This document shows, piece after piece, positions 10,601-21,764 of a stretch of DNA of 64,000 nt (its first letter is position 1; each line of letters begins with the position of its first letter). The DNA is from Apostichopus japonicus. Lineage: Eukaryota; Echinodermata; Holothuroidea; Aspidochirotida; Stichopodidae. The position numbers and the translations under genes are program-made. The stretch covers positions 29,782,168-29,846,167 of the forward strand of contig NC_092569.1 in NCBI RefSeq assembly GCF_037975245.1, written 5' to 3'. The notes under the pieces were generated by a model. It made no database searches. It was not told where the DNA came from and saw only the letters and a list, made by a program, of their open reading frames with translations.

Positions 10601-13516
10601 GAATTTTGCAGCCAATTAATTTTTACTAAAATATCTGCAAAATTTCCTAAAAAGTCCCGAAACCAGACACAATTTTAGAAGCAGTATACTATTCTTTTTA
10701 AACTACTGTACCTGTAAAGAAATTTTCCTCGTTGGTTGCCACCATGATGTAAAGTTGTAAGACGACCTGCGGAGCTGACTCCATGAATGACTCAAATAAC
10801 CTTAACATACAGACGTCACTCTGTTGATGATAGAGCAAGTCAAAGTCCAGAGGATCCCGAGATTTCTTGGCGGTCATCCCAGTTTGAAGGACAATGACGT
10901 ACCTGAGATCAGCAACAATTAAAATCAATGTCAGAAGAATTCAAGATCATGGTCAATTTTGTACTTAAATCCCTGAAAACGGTGTATATTACAGTATGCT
11001 AGAGAATTTAAAATTGTCACCTGCCCTGTAGTCAAATTTATTTTGTACAAATATGCCTGGATCAAGTTTCCTTAAATTGCCAATATTTCATTGCCTAACA
11101 TGAACTTTCTTTAGTCCAGGCTCAACATTGCCTTTAAGACTTTCAACGGTTACACGGAGAATTCATTCATTAATGCATTAAAGTGGAAGCAGTCCAAGCA
11201 CTGCATGTACAGTACACATGTTAAATGTTCCTTTTAGACAGGATGTAAAGTAGTCAAATTACTTTCAGGAGAAATTTATACAGACCACAAACTACACAAT
11301 TCATTCAAACTTACTGTACATTATTTGGCTGCTTGAGCATAGCTTATTACTCACACTTCATGACTGAACATGTGCTGTGCTAAAGCCTGAAACAGTATGA
11401 AATACAGTTGCAACTCATCATTTCAGGTCACCTGTAATCTTACAGTGAAATTTATGGCAAAGATTATAATCTAAAAAAAAAAACTTGAATTGATCAGCAA
11501 CAGTTTCAATTTACCTGTACAATGGTCCCAATTGAAGACAATGAGCAATCCACTTTGTTCTTGAAAGATCCTCATCCATCTGGTACCATCTCATACTGAA
11601 GAACTGAATGATGAAGGACGGAAGCATAGTGAAGGACAGAGTCAATAAACCCCAAGCATACTCCCCAGTCGCAAAGTACTGGCATGTCACCAGTGTATCT
11701 GTAAATGAATTTCATAGAAATATAACATTAAGCCTCGAAATGCATCATGTTTTTCGCCCCACGACAACTGGACAAAGATGGAAACGAAAGTTGTAACCGG
11801 CATGTTCTGTGTCTGTTTCTCGGTTAAAATATATAAACAGATAGAGTTGTTAACCTGTCGTTTATTATTAACCCTATGAGTTCCTTTAATTCCCCTGTAG
11901 CCATCATGAAGGCTTCAAAGTTAGTATTTTAAGACCAGCTAGCCCAGTCCTAGATAACTTTATACTGATTGAACTTCATCTTTATTTCTTCTTTTTTTTC
12001 TATCCTGACTTTACCTTAATTTGGAGAGAAAAAAACATTCATTACAAAATCAAATGTAACTCTTCATTGTCTAATTGGAGTGATGAATTTGTTGATATAC
12101 TGTAGCCCATAGATGCTTCATATAGTCTAACCAGTTATCGGCCCTCAAGGCAAGATTTACTAAGCATACCCAAGCTCTAAGTTACATGGGCCTACACAAA
12201 GCTACCGAAAGTCCAATAATGTACAGTAATCTGACAATTGAACAACTTGAAAATTCATTGAAGGACTACCTACTATCTGCTATGCAAGCTTGGAATCCTT
12301 TTTTTTAAAAGGATATATATTTGTACTGAAGCAGGTTACTTTCTTTAGTAAGACTAAGAGTGGTTGTAGGCCTAGGCTAGGCTGCTTTAATGGGTTAAGA
12401 TTGTACTTTTCATTTTTTTCATATGTATATTTTTGTGTGTATTCCTGTGCTGTGTGTATTCCTGTGCTGTGGTTTCATTACTATGGTTGGGCTTTCCATG
12501 GGGGACAAACTAAAACGAATGACAGCGAATGACCGAATGACAATTGACTTTGTACAGGGTTAATTATCATTTGTGAATGACAGCGAATGACAACGAATGA
12601 CAACGAAGGACAGTATTGAGAAGAGATAGAATGATTAACGGAGTGAAGTAAATGCGGTTTTTGGTTTTATGCGCAAAAATGATTTGAGGAAAATCGCATG
12701 TTACGTGGTTGCAGGGTTTTGGTGTAAGTTACGGATAGAAACCACAGGGAAAGTTTTTGTGTCAGAATGCGCTTGAGTGTTGTGCTTTTTACCTCTGTAG
12801 ATTTATGTAGAAAGATAACTGAAGCCGTTTCAAGATTATAGTATTGTTAGTTTCTAATAATTAATAAAATCAAACTTACAATTTCGCTTACTATAAGGTG
12901 CGTTTTTATCTTGTCCGTACATTACTAGATCTAGATACCCACGAAGTCTGAACTGTGATATACCCGGTTGAAGCAAATGTCTGTGCTGTCGTTACTGTCA
13001 TTCGTTTTAGTCAACGCAATATTTTAGTGTGTAAAACATATTGTCATTCGTTATGTGTAACGCAATTGTCATTCGTTTTAGTAACACCCTTCCATGGGGC
13101 ATGTGCCCTTCTTGGCGCACCCTGTTATTTTAGTGATGTTTTTAAAGACTACAGTACTAGTACTAGGCCTAACGTTAGGCCGTAGATTAAAATTTACATT
13201 TAGGCTAGGCCTATCACTACGAGTATAATGTTAGCCTAACCAGTTAGCAGAACTAACCACACCATGCTCTTGAATGATTGGAGCTACCAACAGGTAGCCT
13301 ACGCTTATATTGTAACAAAAATGTGTCCACTAGGCTATGGGTAAAGTTGATCTTACCGGTTACAAGGTCAGTTACAAGCGTCAAAATTGAAATAAGAACA
13401 ACCCCTGCCTCCAACCAGTTGAACGTCTGTTGTTGGTGGAAGAAATGTTTTTCACACTCTCTGCACGGAGGTATAGTTTCGTCTAAATGACATAATTCCT
13501 CGTCACCCGATTCCAT
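5728..13516 (-). CDS. XK-related (XKR) family membrane protein with very long C-terminal tail, six exons
   Basis: XKR proteins are multi-pass membrane proteins; several are phospholipid scramblases that expose phosphatidylserine, some after caspase cleavage of the tail. Exons (minus strand): 13357-13516, 11515-11698, 10712-10902, 9879-10088, 8738-9019, 5728-7655. Phases match at every junction (1, 2, 1, 1, 1), all introns are GT-AG, and the CDS sums to 2955 nt (984 aa). Family hallmarks are the N-terminal helix beginning FNWLEAG (about residue 30), RWYQMDED in exon 2, LRLFESFMESAPQVVLQLYI in exon 3 (the most diagnostic XKR segment), HWFVMAVW in exon 5, and YYRYLHP closing the core at about residue 352. 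The core is about 350 aa, normal for the family; the roughly 640-aa Ser/Thr-rich tail is not. The start ATG at 13516 has A at -3 and G at +4. Family assignment is confident; the paralogue is not resolved. Confidence 0.9.
7924..8300. repeat. Diverged direct duplication, about 240 bp apart
   Basis: In XKR intron 5, AGAGGGCAAGGCATTA, CCATACTAGATTTG and TTAAGTACCA each occur in the same order in two copies (7929-8040 and 8170-8295), separated by TATAAGTA simple repeats. Confidence 0.7.
8318..8400 (-). mobile_element. 3' tail of a retroelement (SINE or LINE)
   Basis: Minus strand reads GTGCTATACAAATTTAATTATTATTATT, the kind of GCGCTATAnAAAT plus (ATT)n tail seen in many non-LTR elements. Only the tail region is recognisable. 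Confidence 0.45.
8738..9019 (-). CDS. XKR exon 5, C-terminal membrane helices
   Basis: Acceptor ATATTTAG before 9019, donor GTGAGT after 8738. Opens with TIHWFVMAVWVFLQNTDFC and carries at least three hydrophobic helices, ending at FGGFFVG. Confidence 0.9.
9486..9846. mobile_element. Non-autonomous hAT element in XKR intron 4
   Basis: Terminal inverted repeats CAGGGGTGGGCAACC and GGTTGCCCACCCCTG bound a 361-bp element, flanked by a perfect 8-bp target duplication CTCTAGAG (9478-9485 and 9847-9854), which fits the hAT TCTAGA preference. No transposase is encoded. Confidence 0.93.
9879..10088 (-). CDS. XKR exon 4, two membrane helices
   Basis: Acceptor ATTCCAG before 10088, donor GTAAGAT after 9879. 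Encodes GISATVSLVSLCWAIAVYSR, a basic loop (IHRRVREDKK), and a second hydrophobic segment. A hAT element lies 32 bp beyond this donor. Confidence 0.9.
10712..10902 (-). CDS. XKR exon 3, family signature
   Basis: Acceptor CTCAG before 10902, donor GTACAG after 10712. Carries LRLFESFMESAPQVVLQLYI, the strongest single match to the XKR family in this gene. Confidence 0.92.
11515..11698 (-). CDS. XKR exon 2
   Basis: Acceptor TTTACAG before 11698, donor GTAAAT after 11515. Encodes DTLVTCQYFATGEYAW, a hydrophobic helix, then FSMRWYQMDEDLSRTKW, the loop that is conserved in XKR proteins. Confidence 0.88.
12502..13089. mobile_element. 588-bp MITE-like DNA transposon in XKR intron 1
   Basis: Ends GGGACAAACTAAAACGAATG and the inverse of GTCATTCGTTTTAGTAACACCC are inverted repeats with a shared ACTAAAACGAATGAC core. 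A target duplication TTCCATGG lies at 12494-12501 and 13090-13097 (8-10 bp depending on where the G run is cut). Subterminal GAATGACAACGAATGACAACG repeats. Could be hAT or Mutator-like; no transposase is seen. Confidence 0.85.
13357..13516 (-). CDS. XKR exon 1 (start codon, first membrane helix)
   Basis: Codons 1-53 plus one base. Acidic, Cys-rich start (MESGDEELCHL), then the hydrophobic stretch FNWLEAGVVLISILTLVTDL. The donor GTAAGA follows 13357. Codon 54 is completed by exon 2 as Asp. Confidence 0.85.
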
Positions 13517-15227
13517 GATTTCAATTTTAAGTGTCAGTTGGCCTAATATTTCGCTATAACACAATTTACATTGCAAGAACACACAAAAAAAGGTTTTGTT
13601 CAGATCTAACTTAGTCGAGTTTAGCCTAGCCTAACAGTAACACTACTAATGTACTAGGCAATGCAGACAGCATCTCATGTTTTGAAATGTACAGTGTAAC
13701 TTTGTACAGGTGCTACAACAAAAACACTCGACATTTGAATTCGCCGTAAAAATAAGTTGCGCATGCGCATAAGTGTAAAACATTTTTCTTGCGGGCTGGC
13801 AAACAAAGTGGAATCTATATCGCTGAGTAAAAGTAACCTGATTGCACATACATCAGAAAACATTGTCAAAGGTTTTAAGAAATGAAGTGGATCGGCAGTT
13901 GCCAATAGCAGGATGGTCATGAAACAAAGGGCCACTACGGTGGTAACCGTTGTCTGCAAAACAGGCTATTTCATGTGTCAACTACAGCAATGCAAAGAAC
14001 TTGAATTTATAATACTGTGATGTCATCATGGGGTGCTACCATATAAAGGGATATTCCCAAGTTGACAGACAATGTGAGATTTATATGGAAGAGATATATA
14101 TATTCCACATTGTTTGTTGAAAACATTATCTCAATGAGTTGTCTCTCTAACTCAATAAATTGTTGATTGAATGGAACCTAGTATTTTGACTGGCTATTTC
14201 GAGTCCATCACAGTAGGTGAGTGAATGGTCCGTAATCTTTAATTTTTATAATGTAATCTTGTTGGTTGAATTATTCTTGCCACCTGATACTTTGGAACTT
14301 CTGCTTAGCTGTTAAGTTTTTCTGTATTTAGAATTCATCACCTTAGACAAGAAAGGTTTTTTAAGAGATCAAAAACCCTGTAAATTACAGTAGTTTCGTC
14401 ACCGTCTACATGTATTCGTCAGAGTTGAAGTGACTTGACCTCACTGTCCATTAGAGTTCTCTATGAAGGAACTATACTGTCCATTTACATAGGGCGCCAT
14501 CTATTCGGGTTTCACGCAGACGCGTACTGCAAGCTAACGGATTCCGCGTGCACACATGACGGGCGAGGGAATAGATCAACCCTTCTGGCATCAACTCTGG
14601 ATCCAAGAAAGGTTATGTTTGGAAACGCCCTATTCAAAAACAATTTCATTATTTTTTTTGCCTTTCACAATGTGAACACAAACATTCAAACATGAAGTAT
14701 GGGATACAAAATTGCAGTAAGTATATAATTATGATAAACTATAGCAAAAATAGTTTGCTTGTCAAGCTACATGACCGTGACAAAAATATAACGTAAGATA
14801 AGAAAAGAATAATCAATAAAACCATGAATAGAAAACGCAGATACGTGAATATAAGGTATGAAAAACGTAACAATAATTTTTATAAATGACTGTATTATGT
14901 CGTTAGTAAGCTGAATGACTACCAAACAGTAAAATAACAAGCATGCCAAAACAAGTCGAAGTATTACTAGATTACTGTTTTTGTAGATATCCGTAAGATA
15001 TCCGTAACTAAACAACACTTTTGTGGAGTTTTGAGATCCGTACCGTGACACGGGAAATGTACGCGCATATCGCCACTTTGCACCTTACCTTGATTTCGTT
15101 CCTTCACTAATTCTTGCTATAGTCGTAACAAGAACAATGTGTTGCCTCATGTTGGCAGCCTCAGTTAACAGCAAAGCATAAAAAGCTGCATTTTAGCCGA
15201 GTCATATAAACACCGACCTAACATATC

Positions 15228-16293
15228 CAGGGACGTCGCTAGAGGGGGGGGGGGGGGGCAAGGCAAGGGGGGGTAAAATTGACGATAGTTGGAAAATTGG
15301 AGTGCGACAGTCGGGATTTCCGAATGTCCCACTCTAGTTTATTTAGGCTTATTCATATATTCCTGTGATTGTGACTGACCTAAAAATTGAAAAATTTCGT
15401 TCAAAATTGACGTCAATTTACCTTTAATCAGTCAGTTATTTACCACGTTTTCCTTGCCACTTTGAGAAATTGTATCTCGCGATTCTTATACTCCACCATA
15501 CAAAACTTCGTATGATTTTGAATACTCCAAAAAAATGCCTAATAGAACTACCGCCATAAGCGTAGGAGCCCAATTTGATGGGGGGGGGGGGGCTGTAACG
15601 ACTTGCCCGAAAAATATAACCAAAATTTTTCGCGCGCTTCGCGCGCGTATCACAAGTTTATGTGCATATCATATAGGCATGCATCGGTTTTTACATCGGA
15701 TGCCAATAACATACAATCATTTTTCGTCTTATTACCCTTTTCAATTCAATTCATAAGACTTTTATTTCAATCGCTTGTATTAAAGTATGCAATTTCACAA
15801 TAGATGTGGGTAAATGTACAAACGAACATAGAGATTAAGGAATGCCAACAAGAAGCTCTATAGAGCTTGTAAAAGCTCTGTATGGAGCCATAGCCATATT
15901 GTTTAGAATTATTGAGGAAGTCTTTACAATATTAATGGTAATAATAATATAAGTTTAACCATTGAAAAACACATTGCAAATGATCTTTCTTTCAGTAGGT
16001 ACCCGAAAGTCATCAACATATTGCCCGAATTTGCACAAAAATATTTGGTTGGGTGGAGTTGGGGGGGGGGGGGCTAATAAGTTTGTGAAGTGAGTGCCAG
16101 TGGGTACAAATGTATCGAAAAAAGTCGCGAAAGATGGGGTGTCTGACTGACCGTATCGTTGACGAGTAGCGCGGGGATCGGGGGGAGGGGGGGGGGAACA
16201 AGGCAGCAGTCGGAATTTTCTACTTCAAAACCCATCCAGTTGGATTTTCAGCCACTACACCCCCAATCATCAGGCCTTAGCTATACGTCCCTG
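15228..16293. mobile_element. 1.07-kb hAT-like non-autonomous element
   Basis: Imperfect terminal inverted repeats CAGGGACGTCGCTAG and CTTAGCTATACGTCCCTG. Flanking 8-mers AACATATC (15220-15227) and AACACATC (16294-16301) differ at one base, as expected for an old target duplication. Several long poly-G runs and a CGCGCGCTTCGCGCGCG palindrome lie inside. Confidence 0.78.
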
Positions 16294-17656
16294 AACACAT
16301 CTAAGTTCAACACGAACATTATGAAGCTAATTTCGCCATCCAGACTATACACATATTATCCTACCTACGATTACCTGCGCACAACATGCATATTATACCT
16401 TATATCATATGCCATTAGAAAAGCATTTACCACGGCTCCTATAAGATACAAGTGGAAATTATAAGAACTCAATCAATTTATATAGTACTATACTTTAAGA
16501 GGAAATTTAACACTATACACCCCTGCCCACCATCAGCAAAATGCATCCCATCAGAAATAATATCATTAATTGAAGCAACGAATAAAAAGGGCCTATAAAA
16601 GATTTAAGTCTTGAGGTACACCACTACCTTAAGACACCCTCTCAAGATAAAGCAACCACCATACAACAAAATAAAATAAGTTAATTTAACTACTAACAAA
16701 TATCCATTGGGCCATTTTTTAGCTTACTGCAAAACACCTTGATTGGGGAATCTGATCAAAATTGGTTGAAAAATCAAAGATATCAACTCAACTATCAATA
16801 GCTTTGTCTGGTCAACGGACTAGGGACACTCTGGCCCTGCCTAATCAAAGCAGTAATATGGCAAGTGTTTGATAAGACTTTTTTATAAATGGATTCCATA
16901 ACCTTTGACACTGGTTTGGACCGGCGGTCTATAACGACAAGACAGTGACGTATCACCGGTGTTGAAAATAGCAGTGATAATAACCTATATCCATTGCAAT
17001 TTGTATTATGTAAGAAACGACCGGAGCCAGGAATTCTTGAGTTGGGAGCGACAGCAAAACTCGCGCGATACTCGTATCCATGTTAGTAAGTTTTGTACAC
17101 GCAATGGTGGGTACTGTAGTCTGTGGTGGTCGGGGAACAGATTCCATGTGTTCCAACCTGATGCAAGGGAGAACGTCCCCGTCCTTGTGAACCAATCATA
17201 CATTGTGTATCACTTTTAGAGAAAGCGCAACTATTTCTTCGCCACTTTGCTCAAATTAATGTTTACTTGAGAAAACTAAATTGCCGTATAAAGTTCAGGT
17301 TAAAACGCGTGTCATAAAATATGAATCCATGCAATACGCTTGCCGTGCGGTGTACTCTTCGCCGATTTGGAGAGCAAAGGGCATTTGCGGCTGCGAGTTG
17401 TTTTCTTTTCACTTTATAAATCAAAGTACTAAATACATAAAGCAACCCCCCCCCCAGGGGGTAAAACAAGGACAGCAAAGATGAGAGATGACACGTGACT
17501 GAGATCTGTTTTGTTTCATTCTCTTATTTTGTTCTCCGTTTAGAGAGATACTTATTACATAAAACACAAGTAATAATGGTTGATGGCGACTCTCATTTCC
17601 ATCTGCAATGCAGGGACAACGAAATGGAACACAATATATCGGAGAGAATATTGCGG

Positions 17657-17763
17657 TATAGGCCCTCTGCAAACACATAGGCGAAATATAGGCCCACTGT
17701 AAACACATGAAAATGCATAGGCGAAATATAGGCCCACTGTAAACACATTAAGATGCACAGGCG
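17657..17763. repeat. Three-copy 30-40-bp tandem repeat
   Basis: Units of TATAGGCCCACTGTAAACAC with or without GAAAATGCAT, ending AGGCGAAA. Confidence 0.8.
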
Positions 17764-19454
17764 GCAATATTTGTCGAAGCTGCTGCATATTAACATATTT
17801 TGTTAAAATTGAAACAATAAGCTACACAATATTCTAGTTAATGTGAATGGTTTTTAAAACTCAAAATTAGTGCACATCATACCACACATACAGTGAAGGG
17901 GAGTATGTTAGGTTGTCTACACAGACTAACCAAGGTTTATTTACTTGCGTGAATCTTAACTACTCATTCAAACAGAAGCTTTATGAACACACGACACACA
18001 ACTGGAAAATATTATTCAGTGTATAAATGGGAGGGTTGGAGACCGGGTGTGTGTGTGGGAGGGGGGGGGTGAGAGGGTAGTGTTCTTGATTTCCTAAAGA
18101 TATCAAGGCCCACACAACTTTCATATATCACCATACATTTTTTTGCATAGGCCCAATATATAAACAGTGTTTTAGAAGCATTTTCTTTTCCGTCACAGTA
18201 CAAGCAAACCAGGAGGATGTCACAGACTCTCATAATAGTGGGTATTAACTTCTTCGCATTTGATTTGGTGAAAAACGTTTTAAAACAGCAACGTCACCTA
18301 CTCACAGGACTGGAAACTATATGGAGGGGGAGGGGGTGAGTATCGTGAAGTACAAGTGGGGAGTAGAAAATCTAAAAATAACAATAACATTATTTTGATT
18401 AATTTAACACTTGTAGAGCATTTAGTATTGTGGTATGTGTGCTAATCTAGATTATGTGGAATTATTCTGTGATTTGAAACATTGGGAGTAATTTTAAATC
18501 TAAAGCGATGTTGCAAGAGTGTTTCCATGGCAACACTTCACCACCACTTCTCACAGAGAATGAAGACATTCAAGTCTATTTTGTTTCATGTTTTTTTTTT
18601 TCTCACAGAAATAAGGTTTTTTTTACTTCTTGTATATCACAAATAACTAGCAGGACAATTTATTTACAACTGCTGAATAAAATTAATATGTACAATTCTG
18701 CTTTCATCTTACTGCTTAACCAAATAAAACTGACATGTCAAGAAAAAGAAAGCAAGATGAATGTTTCTTTTCCAGCGAATTAAAAAAAAAATTAAAAAAA
18801 AAATCGGTCACACTTAAAAGGACTAAGAGGCGTGGAGGTCTGCCATGGCCCGGATGATTCAATGAGGAATAATTATGCAGATGACGTAATTAACGTCGAC
18901 CCGAGACAATTTTGCTGGGTATTTCCCAAGGAGAATAGACCCCTTGATTTACAAACCGCATCAGCAAAAGCAAAAATTACAAAATGGAAATGGAGAGTTC
19001 TTTTGCAGTTTTGGATTCCAAAAATGCTGAAATGAAATTCCAAACAGCAAATATTACTTTAACCGAGCTAAGAGCTGCCCTGAGGTAAAGAAAGAAAAAG
19101 AAAAAAAGCTGAATTTGTTATGGTTTGCCAAATAAAGGGTTATTGAACTACTGTCAAATTCCAAACACGTGACTAGCCAAACCACCAAAGATATTGTATC
19201 GACATTTGCATTGGTCGATACTAATATTATTGCATCAGGTACAGATCTTTTAATAATATTTCTTGCCACTGCACTGCTCAATTTTAATCTGCATCTTATG
19301 CATTTTTTCGTATGTCTGTAATGCATTGTCAACACATGTGACATGTTACTAAGTTTGGATTAATGGGTTTAAGCGACTGATGAACTGTTTCTATGGTAAC
19401 ATATATTGTCACCATGGTGAGTCAAATTAATGGCGACGAAACTACCCCCAAAAT

Positions 19455-19853
19455 ATTCTAACATAAACATGCGACATCTCTGCATATGAACTATTTATAA
19501 GTATATTCATAATACTGTGAGACATGCGTTCACCTTCTGACAATGTCATATGGGTGTGTTTTAACTTCTATGGACCTGCTAGAGTGGTATTCTAACATGT
19601 ATATGCAACATCTCTGCATATGAACTATTATAAGTATAATCATTATACTGTGAGACATGCTCTCACCTTCTGACAATGTCATATGGATGTGTTTTAACTT
19701 CTATGGACCTGCTAGAGTGGTATTCTAACATAAATATGCAACATCTCTGCATATGAACTATTATAAGTATAATCATTATACTGTGAGACATGTGTTCACC
19801 TTCTGACAATGTCATATGCATGTGTTTTAACCTCTATGGACCTGCTAGAGTGG
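19455..19853. repeat. 131-bp tandem repeat, three copies
   Basis: Each unit contains CATCTCTGCATATGAACTAT, CTGTGAGACATG, TTCTGACAATGTCATATG and TGGACCTGCTAGAGTGGT. Copies are about 90% alike by eye. Confidence 0.88.
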
Positions 19854-20466
19854 TAATGCCCAGAACTAAGAACTTTCCAATATCTGTTACATGATATACA
19901 ATATTGATTGATTGATTGATTGATTAATATCACACTATTGGCAGATATTGTGATTGTCAGAGTACAGATGTAAAGCCATATAAGCTATTTTCTTGTCTTT
20001 TCTTCCTTTTTTCCCCCAAACTTTGAAATGTTTATCATCAGTCCTGCACCAGGAGTTTCTGTGTTGTTTCTGTGTTATAATAATCATTAAATGAATAAAT
20101 AGTTTCTAGGGATTTCCACCATCTCACGTTGTTACACCCAACCTTCTAGTATTGAAATTATATAAATAGTACAAAGAAGTGAGAGAAACAAACAAGTGGA
20201 ATAGCACATCGAATCCAGAAATGACACCGTAGAGCCCTCCCAACCCTCACACCCCCCACTTTGAAAACAACCATGAAAATGTTAGGTTTGCATACACAAC
20301 TGCCTGTTAGTATTATTATCATTACTTTGTTAAATTTGAATAATGTACCAAACTCAGTTGATAATGTAAACCGGATAATGCAACTTAGATTAAAGCTTCA
20401 ATTTGTTCTCTTCAAAAATGGCATTGTAATACCGCAACGGTACAAAATAAGTTAATATCACCTGTA

Positions 20467-20512
20467 AGGTTAAAGGTCAAGACTCAAATTTAACCTGTAA
20501 GGTTAAAGGTCA
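20467..20512 (+). promoter_or_regulatory. Two DR1-type nuclear-receptor half-site pairs
   Basis: AGGTTAAAGGTCA at 20467-20479 and again at 20500-20512, inside a 33-bp direct duplication. The layout fits DR1 sites of RXR/HNF4/COUP-TF receptors. It lies about 1.3 kb past the ASXL stop. Function is inference from sequence only. Confidence 0.35.
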
Positions 20513-21764
20513 AGACTCATCTGAAGACCAGTCTAAAGGTAACAAACAATAAAGCAGGGTCAGTGAGTACCTCTCGCAAGAATATGAATATCAAACTGGG
20601 TTGTTTTTTGCAAGCACAACTTGTCTCACCAATGTCTGCTATTTTGTTAATTTTTGAAGCATTAAAAGCATAGTCCAAAAGTTTCATTTTGCAGTGAAGA
20701 AAAAGGATGCTTAGAATATGTCCCTCCTTCAGCAGTCACAAAGAAATGCTCACCTGTAAGTCCTGTATTACCTTTGTAATATGAGGAAACGGATGTTTTA
20801 ATATCTTCTGAAACATTTGTTACTGTTTAGTACAATGAAGACCTGGCCTACACGTACCACACTGTTGTACCACAGCTAGCTAGCTAGAAAAACATAATTG
20901 CATATACGAATCGAGATGAAACTGTTATCGTTAAATACCTATTGAAGCTAAACACCTGGTAATTGCATTTTATTGGACCAAAAGAAAAAGATAAGTCTGG
21001 AAGAGAACATTGCTCAAGAAACTGAACTGAAACTGGTGAGATTAGAAATATGGTTACAGAACGCAATCATATTCTTTGAAGGAGCGATTGTTTTACATTG
21101 TTTCCGAGAACGAATATCCATCTTTTATCATCGTGACAGCTTCATAGTTACATTTGTCAACATGTGTAACATGTCATTTGTGACCACCACTGCAATGTTA
21201 TACCATGTTCAATAGAGTAATAAAAGATACCTCATCTAAGACTTGTCTAAAGATTTAGTTGTATGTATGGTAATCCATACTAGCCCTCAAAATGTTAGCA
21301 CTTCCCAGACAGATTTTTAAAAGTAATTAAAAGAGGACAATGTTAAAACACTTGAAAAAAAGTGAACAAGTTTTCTGATTTATGAGAAAAAGGACACCTG
21401 GTGATGCCCTACTGTGTATGCTCTTTTTCTGCCCAGCATATTGAAGGAGGAGCGATAGTTATTCAGTTTCCAGTATTAAAGAGAATGATTCTAGTTTGAT
21501 AATTGCTACGGGATATATGTTAAGAGATGGGAAGTTAGAGAGATAGGTATCCATTACTCCATTAAACAGATGCATGGCTGTGTGTATGTCAGCACATTTC
21601 TGTACACTGACTTATCCACACAGATGTAGCTTTCACTGGCAAACGCCATCTGTGTTTACAACCAGGCAACTTGACACTCCTCATTAAAACCAGATAGAAG
21701 TTTTACGTAAAAAAAAAATAAAAAAAATAAAAAAAATTCAATCAATCATACAAATAAATATTAT

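Larger units (their letters stand above)
13517..21764. other. Intergenic region between XKR (5' side) and ASXL (3' side)
   Basis: Contains the XKR promoter side (13517 to about 13800), a hAT-like element (15228-16293), a 17.7-kb tandem repeat, a 131-bp triple repeat (19455-19853) and a doubled DR1 site (20467-20512). I see no supportable gene. CpG-bearing open segments at 14435-14695 and 16953-17219 resemble nothing I recognise. Confidence 0.6.

Noticed and set aside
14435-14695. 86-codon plus-strand open frame
   Set aside because: No similarity recognised and no splice partners in phase nearby.
16953-17219. Possible isolated exon with CpG-rich open frames on both strands
   Set aside because: No recognised protein, no start-to-splice structure that I could defend, and both strands are equally open.
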